Assembly: GCA_964594985.1 (NCBI GenBank)
Contig: CAZQNQ010000001.1
Coordinates: forward strand, 124,001-188,000
Source: JADLHS01 sp964594985
GTDB lineage: Bacteria > Verrucomicrobiota > Verrucomicrobiia > Limisphaerales > JADLHS01
DNA length: 64,000 nt
Direction of reading: 5' to 3'
The position numbers were made by a program, and so were the translations under genes. Positions 25,068 through 34,360 of this stretch are shown piece after piece; position 1 is the stretch's first letter, and each line of letters begins with the position of its first letter. A model generated the notes under the pieces. It saw only the letters and a list, made by a program, of their open reading frames with translations, was not told the origin of the DNA and made no database searches.

Positions 25068-25829
25068 TCAGAGTCGCTTCCGCAACTCCGCTTCATCGAA
25101 CGCCGCCAGCAAATAAACCTTGTCGCCTTCCTTCCAGCTCGCGGTGAACCACTCGCTGACCTTCTGGAATTTCGTTTCCCCCAGAGCGGCGCTGCCTTGC
25201 ACGTCCGCCTGCTGCGCAACGAATAAAATCAGGTCGCTTTTCATTCCCGGTTGCAGCGGCTGGCCGGTCCGATAACACAACATCGTCACCGGTTTGTTTT
25301 GCCAGCGCAACACGCCACAGCCGACCAGCGGCGACTCGCGCAACGCCGCGGGAATCGTGTAATCCACCGGGGCCAGGTTGGCCGCGAGATGCGTCTGGAT
25401 CACCGCGACGTCATTGGTCTCCACATCCATCCCGTATGCGCGCAGTGCCGTCCGCGCCATGCGATTCCGGTAGCCTTCAAAAGTCAGATCCTCGCGCCGC
25501 CCATCAAGCGTGGTTTTCCAGATGAACCAGCCCGAGACGACCAGCGCCACGCAGGCCAGCACCGCCATCAATCTGCGCCGGGCCGTCTGCCGACTCAGCA
25601 CCCGGGCGCGTTGTTCGGAAACAATCTGCTGCAACAATCCATCCGGCGGTTTGATGCCCTGCAATTTTTCCCGCAACGCCGTTTGCGTCGCGCCATGCTG
25701 TTCAAACCACCGCGCCAGTTCCGCGTCCGTGCGACACAACGCTAGCGCCGCAGCCACCTCCGGGTCCTGGGCGTCGTCCGCCCAAGGCCGGTAGGCCAGC
25801 AAAATCTGTTTGGCTTCTTGCGTTGTCAT
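25068..25829 (-). CDS. Putative membrane-bound anti-sigma factor
   Basis: The likely partner of the sigma factor encoded just upstream. The ATG at 25829 overlaps the sigma gene stop by one base (TGATG), so the two are translationally coupled. The 253-residue protein has a cytoplasmic helical N-terminal region (about 1-85), one membrane segment (LMAVLACVALVVSGWFIW, about 87-104) and an extracytoplasmic domain of about 145 residues. No zinc-binding HxxxCxxC motif is present. The anti-sigma role is inferred from position and topology, not from a recognised domain. Confidence 0.68.
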   Translation of the reverse strand: MTTQEAKQILLAYRPWADDAQDPEVAAALALCRTDAELARWFEQHGATQTALREKLQGIKPPDGLLQQIVSEQRARVLSRQTARRRLMAVLACVALVVSGWFIWKTTLDGRREDLTFEGYRNRMARTALRAYGMDVETNDVAVIQTHLAANLAPVDYTIPAALRESPLVGCGVLRWQNKPVTMLCYRTGQPLQPGMKSDLILFVAQQADVQGSAALGETKFQKVSEWFTASWKEGDKVYLLAAFDEAELRKRL

Positions 25830-26350
25830 CACGTCGGGTCGGATCGTTGATTCTGGCGCAGGTCCTTGGCCAGCATTTTCTGCAACTGCGCGATGCCGCG
25901 CGAAATCCGCGACTTCACCGTCCCCATCGGCAGGTCGAGGATGTCGGCGATTTCCTTGTACGAACAATCCTGCAGATAGAACAGTGCCACCGGAGCTTGA
26001 AAAGTTTCGCCGATCCGCGCCAAAGACATCAGCACCTGCGCTCTGTCCACCCCACTCATTTCCACCGGTGTAATCACCGGCAATTCATGCGTGGCCGTCT
26101 CGATCTCCTGATGTGGAAACCGGGATTGCCGGCGGCACATTTCCAGGAACAGCCGATGCAGGGTGGTGAACAGCCAAGTCTTCACTTTGTCCGGCTCACG
26201 CAATTGGTGGCCCTTGGTCGCCCAGACGTAAAAGGTCTGTTGGGTGAGATCGCACGCGTCGGCCTCCGAGCGCGTGAGACTGAAAGCAAATTGGTACAGC
26301 GGCTCGTAATACCGAGCCACCAAGCCTTCAAAATCCCAGACGGATGCCAT
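25829..26350 (-). CDS. ECF-type RNA polymerase sigma factor
   Basis: A 173-residue extracytoplasmic-function sigma factor. Region 2 lies at about 8-75 (YYEPLYQFAFSLTRSEADAC, DLTQQTFYVWA) and region 4 at about 105-165 (VALFYLQDCSYKEIADILDL then PMGTVKSRISRGIAQL). It is followed by a coupled membrane protein, the usual sigma/anti-sigma pair. It is divergent from the octaheme cytochrome gene across about 300 bases, so that cluster is a possible target. ECF factors often drive their own promoter, which would also lie in that gap. Confidence 0.88.
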   Translation of the reverse strand: MASVWDFEGLVARYYEPLYQFAFSLTRSEADACDLTQQTFYVWATKGHQLREPDKVKTWLFTTLHRLFLEMCRRQSRFPHQEIETATHELPVITPVEMSGVDRAQVLMSLARIGETFQAPVALFYLQDCSYKEIADILDLPMGTVKSRISRGIAQLQKMLAKDLRQNQRSDPT

Positions 26351-26653
26351 AGTGCCACATCAAATGTAAGAGCCAGTCACGGGAATTATGTTCCCCGTAA
26401 TCCGTCCGGGTGACGAGCGGAAAAGTTTTCCCGTCGCGGGAACCAAAGCCACTCCGGCACCTCTCACCAAGATGAAGGCCCTTTCTCGATTCAACCGTTT
26501 CTGCATTCATCTCCCGGCCCGAATCATCATCAGTCCGTTCCGGGTTGGATTGTCCTCCGTCTCCCTTCGCCACGCCCGCCGGAAAAAAATCCGGGTGCTT
26601 TCGTGGGGCTGCCAAAGCTGGTCAAAGCCCGTCCGCACCGTCTGAAACCGCAG
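26351..26653. promoter_or_regulatory. Divergent region between sigma factor and cytochrome cluster
   Basis: About 300 bases containing the promoters for both directions. A short dyad (acgggaattatgttccccgt) lies near 26378. A small plus-strand open frame from 26472 has no features of a gene. No ECF promoter consensus can be assigned without knowing the sigma specificity. Confidence 0.4.
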
Positions 26654-27484
26654 ATGTTTTCCCCGCCCCAAACCCCACGCAACCGGCACGGGAAACTGAT
26701 TCGTCGGGCGACAACACTCCTCGCTCTCGGCCTCGGCGCCGGAGTTCTGGCGCTGCTCAACTCCTGCGTCACCACCCCGCGACAGGTCATCATTCCCGCC
26801 GAAATTCCCGGCGCTCATTTCACCGGTAATCAATCCTGCTTCACCTGTCACGCCAACTACGTCCGCCCCTTTCCCGCGAGCGCTCACGCCCGCCTGCACT
26901 TTGCCCCGAACGCGAAAGCCGGATCGAGTAGTTGCGAAGCCTGTCATGGCCCCGGCAGCAAACACATCGAAACCGGCGGTGGTCGCGGCAAATTTATTTT
27001 GAACCCCGGCAAAGATCCGACCACCTGCCTCAACTGCCATCTGGAAACCCACGCTGAATTCAATCTGCCGCAGCATCACCCCGTGCTTGAAGGTCGGATG
27101 AATTGCGTCCAGTGCCACGATCCCCACGGTGCCGACATCCTGAAACCCGCCGGCGGCCTCGCGATGTCGCGCCTCAACCAATCCTGCGCCCAATGTCATC
27201 GCGAGCAGACCAAACCATTTGTCTTCGAGCACGAAGCTCTGCGCGAAGGCTGCACCGTCTGCCACAACCCGCACGGCTCGATCAACGCCAAGCTCCTCAT
27301 CGAGCGCGACAACAATCTTTGCCTCAAATGCCATGCGCAAACGCAAGGTTCACTCATCGGCGCGGGACAAATCCTCATCGGACGCGAAGATCACACGGAC
27401 AAACTCAAGCTCGGCGGTTGTTGGAGCGCCGGCTGCCACACCGCCGTGCATGGCTCGAACTTCAACCCGAAGCAACTCTACTGA
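26654..27484 (+). CDS. Octaheme c-type cytochrome lipoprotein
   Basis: A periplasmic or outer-membrane-anchored multiheme electron carrier. The 276-residue protein starts at the ATG at 26654 and has a lipoprotein leader ending in LNSC (Cys38). Seven CxxCH haem sites follow: CFTCH, CEACH, CLNCH, CVQCH, CAQCH, CTVCH and CLKCH. An eighth is a wider CX4CH site (CWSAGCH) near the C terminus. Spacing and the HDPHG and HNPHG stretches resemble the DmsE/MtrA-like group that passes electrons through outer-membrane porins. The next gene, 5 bases away, encodes a cytochrome-porin, which supports that role. Confidence 0.87.
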   Translation: MFSPPQTPRNRHGKLIRRATTLLALGLGAGVLALLNSCVTTPRQVIIPAEIPGAHFTGNQSCFTCHANYVRPFPASAHARLHFAPNAKAGSSSCEACHGPGSKHIETGGGRGKFILNPGKDPTTCLNCHLETHAEFNLPQHHPVLEGRMNCVQCHDPHGADILKPAGGLAMSRLNQSCAQCHREQTKPFVFEHEALREGCTVCHNPHGSINAKLLIERDNNLCLKCHAQTQGSLIGAGQILIGREDHTDKLKLGGCWSAGCHTAVHGSNFNPKQLY

Positions 27485-27489
27485 ATCGC

Positions 27490-30000
27490 GTGATCCCACA
27501 AATCCCATTCCGGCGCGGCGCGACAATCAGACGTAGCGCAGGCATCCTGCCTGCGGGTTCACGGAGCATCCCTGCTCCGGGTTCCCAGAACTGGCTGTTC
27601 CGCCCAACCCTCCGCATCGCCATCACGATTTGTTTTGGCACTCCAATCGTTCAGGCCGGGGACGCGCGACCGACGCCCCTCCCTCCTCCAGCCGACCAAC
27701 GCATTGATTTCAACACCGACATCAAACCCATCCTCGAACATAATTGTTTGCGTTGTCACAACGCCAACCGCGCCAAAGGCGGCTTCCGCCTCGACAATCC
27801 CGCGTCCGCGTGGCGCGGCGGCGACAGCGGCCCGGCGATCATCTTCGGCAACAGCAGCAATTCGCTGCTCATCCACTACGTCGCCCAACTCGACCCCGAA
27901 AACATCATGCCGCCGCCGGACCAAGGCGACCCGCTCACCGCCGCACAAGTATCGTTGCTCCGCGCGTGGATTGATCAAGGCGCATGGTGGGGCAACACCG
28001 CGACGAATGATTTCAACATCTCGTTCGCCCCGACGCTTGGCTTTGTCTTCGTCCACGGTAATGAAGGCAAATTCGCCGAGCACCACAGCCAGCGCGAAGG
28101 CTGGCGCGGCGGCGTGGAATCCTTTTCGTTGTCCGAACAACTCTCGCCCGATTCACGCTACACTCTCAGCGGCCGGGCACTCACAGACGATTACCGCGTG
28201 GAGCTGCTCGTGGAAAAGCCGGCGCTGGGCTTCTACCATTTCGGTTTCGAGCAGACGCGCTATTACGACGCCGATACCGGCGGCTATTTTCCGGCGTTCA
28301 CGCAACCAACCTTGAGTTTGAACCACGATCTGCACCTCGACGTTGGCCGCGCCTGGCTGGACTTCGGCCTCACCGTACCCGACTGGCCGCGCCTGGTGCT
28401 GGGCTACGAATATCAATTCCGTTATGGCGAAAAATCCACGCTGCAATGGGGCGCAGTCGGCGAAGGGGCGAACACGCGAAATATTTATCCCGCGTACAAG
28501 TTCATTGATGAACGCACGCACATCTTGAAGTTCGACATCGAGCACAACTTCGCCGGGTGGCAATGGTCTGACAGCTTTCGCGGCGAATGGTCCGCCGCCG
28601 ACACGCGGCAGGAAAATGTCTCCAGCTTCCGGCTCGACACCGCCAACGCCCTCGTTCGCGACCGCGTGACGCAAGGCTGGCAATCCTTCCAAGGCGCGAA
28701 CACGTTCCGCGTCGAGCGGGCGATCCGTGACTGGTGCTACGCGTCCGGCGGCTACCTTTACAGCCATCTGGCGGCGGACGCGGATTTCAGTCTCGACACT
28801 TTCAATCCCGCGGGCACGCCGGTTTCCAGCCTGTTTCAACGCACCGAATGGCGCAGTCAACGCATCGTCCTCGAACGCGAATCCCACGTCGGCAACCTGA
28901 ATCTCCTGCTCGGCCCGTGGCAAAACAGCACGCTCAACTTCGGCATCCAGGGTGAATGGACGCGCCAGAACGGAACCGTCGAAGGCGAAACCACCGACTT
29001 CATCGCCCCGCCCTTCAACGGGCCGCCGTTTAATTTCCCCGACTTTGTCAACCCCATCAGCGGCCTCGCCGACATTGACCGCGCCGCCGTGGCTGAAAGT
29101 GCCGCGCTACGGATCAACCAGCTTCCCTTCACCACGCTCTTCGCCGAAGCCCGCCTGCAACAGGAGCAAATCCAACACACGGAAAATTACAACGGCCTCG
29201 CCCCATTCTTCCGCAACACCGAAGCCGACAGCAACACCGCCGACCTCCGCGCCGGTTTCGATACCTCGCCGCGCGGCTGGCTGAAACTTGGGGCGCACTA
29301 CCGGTGGCGCGACCGCGCCACGGACTACGACGACGGTTATCCGAATGGCGCTCCCGCCGACATCACGGGTTATCCCACGCTGATTTCCGCGCGCGACCTG
29401 ACCACGCACGAAATGTCTTCCTACTTCACCTTGCGCCCCACCTCGTGGGCCAAAACCACCTTCACCTACCGCTTGGTCGCCACCGATTCGCGCACGACCA
29501 CCGAGCCAACCAGCTTTATCACCCCCGGCGACGCCTCGCCCGGCGGACGGGTGCTCGCCGGAAATTACGACGCCCAAATCTTCAGTCTGAACTTCACGAT
29601 CACTCCCACGCGCCGGCTTCATGCGTTCAGCACCATTTCGTTTCAAGACACCCGCAGCATTTCTTTGCATGACAACTCCACTGCGGTCGCGCCGTATCGC
29701 GGGGAAACCTGGAGTGTCCTGTGCCACGGCCGCTATGTGTTGACCGCGAAGACTGATCTGACTGCTGGTTACACGTTCTCGACCGCAAACTTCCAGCAGG
29801 ACAATTTCGCCGCCAGCCTGCCGCTCGGAATGCACTACGACAGTCATGCTTTGCAAGCCGGCCTGACCTCGCGTTGCACTGAGAACCTGACCACCAAGCT
29901 GCAATACGGTTTTTACCAGTACAACGAACCCGGCAGCGGCCAGGCAAATGATTACACCGCCCACGCGGTTTTCGTCTCATTGCACTGGCGACTGAACTGA
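27490..30000 (+). CDS. Cytochrome-porin fusion: c-type haem domain plus outer-membrane beta barrel
   Basis: A fusion of a planctomycete-type cytochrome domain to a large outer-membrane barrel. The haem site CLRCH is at residues 86-90 and a probable Met ligand lies in ENIMPPPDQ (about 139-147). From about 190 to the end the sequence alternates short aromatic-ended strands with loops (FGLTVPDWPRLVLGYEYQF) and ends in HAVFVSLHWRLN, a typical terminal strand; about 650 residues suit a barrel of MtrB/PioB size. The start is uncertain: no ATG fits, and I chose the GTG at 27490, 5 bases after the cytochrome gene. A palindromic repeat then encodes residues 15-33, ahead of a hydrophobic export-like segment (LRIAITICFGTPIVQAGDA). 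Function by context: electron transfer through the outer membrane. Confidence 0.75.
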   Translation: MIPQIPFRRGATIRRSAGILPAGSRSIPAPGSQNWLFRPTLRIAITICFGTPIVQAGDARPTPLPPPADQRIDFNTDIKPILEHNCLRCHNANRAKGGFRLDNPASAWRGGDSGPAIIFGNSSNSLLIHYVAQLDPENIMPPPDQGDPLTAAQVSLLRAWIDQGAWWGNTATNDFNISFAPTLGFVFVHGNEGKFAEHHSQREGWRGGVESFSLSEQLSPDSRYTLSGRALTDDYRVELLVEKPALGFYHFGFEQTRYYDADTGGYFPAFTQPTLSLNHDLHLDVGRAWLDFGLTVPDWPRLVLGYEYQFRYGEKSTLQWGAVGEGANTRNIYPAYKFIDERTHILKFDIEHNFAGWQWSDSFRGEWSAADTRQENVSSFRLDTANALVRDRVTQGWQSFQGANTFRVERAIRDWCYASGGYLYSHLAADADFSLDTFNPAGTPVSSLFQRTEWRSQRIVLERESHVGNLNLLLGPWQNSTLNFGIQGEWTRQNGTVEGETTDFIAPPFNGPPFNFPDFVNPISGLADIDRAAVAESAALRINQLPFTTLFAEARLQQEQIQHTENYNGLAPFFRNTEADSNTADLRAGFDTSPRGWLKLGAHYRWRDRATDYDDGYPNGAPADITGYPTLISARDLTTHEMSSYFTLRPTSWAKTTFTYRLVATDSRTTTEPTSFITPGDASPGGRVLAGNYDAQIFSLNFTITPTRRLHAFSTISFQDTRSISLHDNSTAVAPYRGETWSVLCHGRYVLTAKTDLTAGYTFSTANFQQDNFAASLPLGMHYDSHALQAGLTSRCTENLTTKLQYGFYQYNEPGSGQANDYTAHAVFVSLHWRLN
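27531..27587. repeat. GGATGC-hairpin repeat inside the 5' end of the cytochrome-porin gene
   Basis: acgtagcgcaggcatcctgc, a hairpin gcaggcatcctgcctgc and a second hairpin ggagcatccctgctcc match modules of the intergenic copies at 2821, 3690 and 15481. It falls between the only plausible start codon and the export signal of the downstream gene, so it is either translated or has displaced the true start. Confidence 0.82.
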
Positions 30001-30050
30001 ACAACGAACTCGCGGGAACAAAATTCCACCACCGCCATCGTATGTGACGT

Positions 30051-30710
30051 ATGACAATCATTGTCTCGCATTCAGTCGCAAACCGCTACCGTTCGATCGC
30101 CCGTCTGGCTCTGCTTCTGGGCCTGTTGCTCTATTCACACCTTGCTGTTCCCGCGCAAAGCTTCAATGTCACCGCGTTCAGCCTCGATAACTACTTCATT
30201 GATGGACAGAACGACCCCACGCTCACCTTGCAACGCGGTGTGACCTATGTCTTCAACCTCAGCGGGCTCGACATCCATCCGTTTTGGATCAAGACCTCAC
30301 TGGGCTTCGGTTCAACTGGCCGGTACGACAGCGGGGTCGCCAACAACGGCGGCACTTCGGGCACGCTCACCTTCACCGTCCCCGCGAACGCTCCAAATCA
30401 ACTCCTCTACCAATGCGGCAATCACTTTGATATGACCGGCACTTTGAACATCGTCACCCCCGCCACGCCGCCCACCGTCCGCATCGTTTACATCAACGTC
30501 AGCGACTTCATCACCGTGAAATCCACCGGCACGAACGGTTGGACTGCCAGCCCTGAATTCAAATGCGACCTCAGCACCCCCGCCTGGAGTCCGATCGCCA
30601 ATTTCACCAACACCTTCAACACCGGCACGAACACCACCACCTTCCCGCGCCTCGACCCCATCTGCGGTTCCACCAACGTCCTCATCCGCATCCGCAATCA
30701 ATCCAACTAA
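30051..30710 (+). CDS. Secreted cupredoxin-domain protein
   Basis: A small blue-copper-like electron carrier or copper protein outside the cytoplasm. The 219-residue protein has a signal peptide (SIARLALLLGLLLYSHLAVP, cleaved near AQS) and a cupredoxin domain at about 38-140. All four ligands of a type 1 copper site are visible: His76 (DIHPF), then Cys122, His125 and Met128 in QCGNHFDM. The last 70 residues are a separate short beta segment without a motif. It lies 50 bases after the cytochrome-porin gene and reads the same way, so it may pass electrons to or from that conduit. Confidence 0.82.
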   Translation: MTIIVSHSVANRYRSIARLALLLGLLLYSHLAVPAQSFNVTAFSLDNYFIDGQNDPTLTLQRGVTYVFNLSGLDIHPFWIKTSLGFGSTGRYDSGVANNGGTSGTLTFTVPANAPNQLLYQCGNHFDMTGTLNIVTPATPPTVRIVYINVSDFITVKSTGTNGWTASPEFKCDLSTPAWSPIANFTNTFNTGTNTTTFPRLDPICGSTNVLIRIRNQSN

Positions 30711-30737
30711 GCCATCCCTCCGTTCTTAATCTTTCTT

Positions 30738-31037
30738 AAGGCGTGTTTTCAAAATGGATTTATTTGCTGAGTTTGGGAGGCCGTGAGTGGAATGGTTGGT
30801 TGCTCGCCCTCACCCCGGCCCTCTCCCCCAAGGAGAGGGAGCAGCATCGCACCGCCCTTTTGGGCTTGGTCGTTGGACATGGTAAAACCCGCCAATGTCA
30901 ATCCGTCAAGCCGCAGCGAGTGTGTCCCCCTCTCCCCGGGGGAGAGGGCCGGGGTGAGGGCGAGCGTGGCACTAATTTCATGGCGGGATGCATTGCCCCC
31001 CAGCGCCGCTGGAAAACATTTTGAAACCACACCCTGA
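30738..31037. repeat. MITE-like CTCACCCC repeat, copy 2 (most complete)
   Basis: A 300-bp element with imperfect terminal inverted repeats (aaggcgtgttttcaaaat and attttgaaaccacaccct), inner inverted blocks gccctcaccccggccctctc and gagagggccggggtgagggc, and a core with the words atcgcaccgccctt, gtaaaacccgccaatgtcaat and agccgcagcgag. Copies at 9502 and about 59873 share arms and core. No protein is encoded. It follows the cupredoxin gene. Confidence 0.88.
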
Positions 31038-31096
31038 TCTTAATCTGCCTGCCCGACTCCGGTGATCATCCAGCTCCACACCAACCAAAAGCCCGC

Positions 31097-31135
31097 GACT
31101 TTAGACTTTAGACTTTAGACCCTGGACTTTAGACT
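31097..31135. repeat. Tandem word repeat ACTTTAG immediately before leuS
   Basis: The word gactttag occurs four times with a cctg interruption. It ends 9 bases before the leuS start codon, where the ribosome-binding site and leader would be; no Shine-Dalgarno sequence is visible. Confidence 0.75.
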
Positions 31136-31144
31136 GCCCCTTCT

Positions 31145-34045
<2,901 letters not shown>

Positions 34046-34050
34046 TCAAG

Positions 34051-34085
34051 GAGCGCGGCTGTGTCGCAGACCAGCCGCAGCACCT
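34051..34085. repeat. Fragment of the GGAGCGCGGCTGT repeat
   Basis: ggagcgcggctgtgtcgcag and ccagccgcagc resemble half of the elements at 11284 and 45491. It starts a few bases after the leuS stop codon. Confidence 0.5.
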
Positions 34086-34133
34086 TCGCCATTCAAACGG
34101 CGGAAATATTCTCTAGTGATTCACGCTTCCACC

Positions 34134-34276
34134 AGCGCCAGCGGCGCGACATATTTATAGTTTAAGGAGTTGAAACGAACCAAGCTCCGTAGGAGCGGCA
34201 TTCGCCTGATGTCGCTCCCACGGAGCTTGTGATTTTTTGATGGTGAATTCTACAAACAGGCCGCGCCGCTGGCGCT
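34134..34276. repeat. AGCGCCAGCGGCGC nested palindrome, copy 1
   Basis: Outer arms agcgccagcggcgcgacata and ggccgcgccgctggcgct enclose an inner pair caagctccgtaggagcg and cgctcccacggagcttg. The same nested design is at 37200 and 54051, and a partial one at 39738. Just beyond, ttcgcgtatttggcgtatttcgcgg (about 34285-34310) is another word repeat. Confidence 0.85.
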
Positions 34277-34360
34277 GAAACCCTTTCGCGTATTTGGCGT
34301 ATTTCGCGGTCAAATCACATTTTCTGTCCGATTTCGTCACTCGCGGGTACTATCCTGTGA

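Noticed and set aside
26472..26645. Short plus-strand frame starting MKALSRFNRFC upstream of the octaheme gene
   Set aside because: Short and Arg-rich, no ribosome site or motif; it runs into the cytochrome leader in another frame. Treated as intergenic.
31097..31135. CRISPR array at short direct repeats such as ACTTTAG or GATTGCC
   Set aside because: Units are 7-8 bases with no unique spacers, and no cas gene is present.
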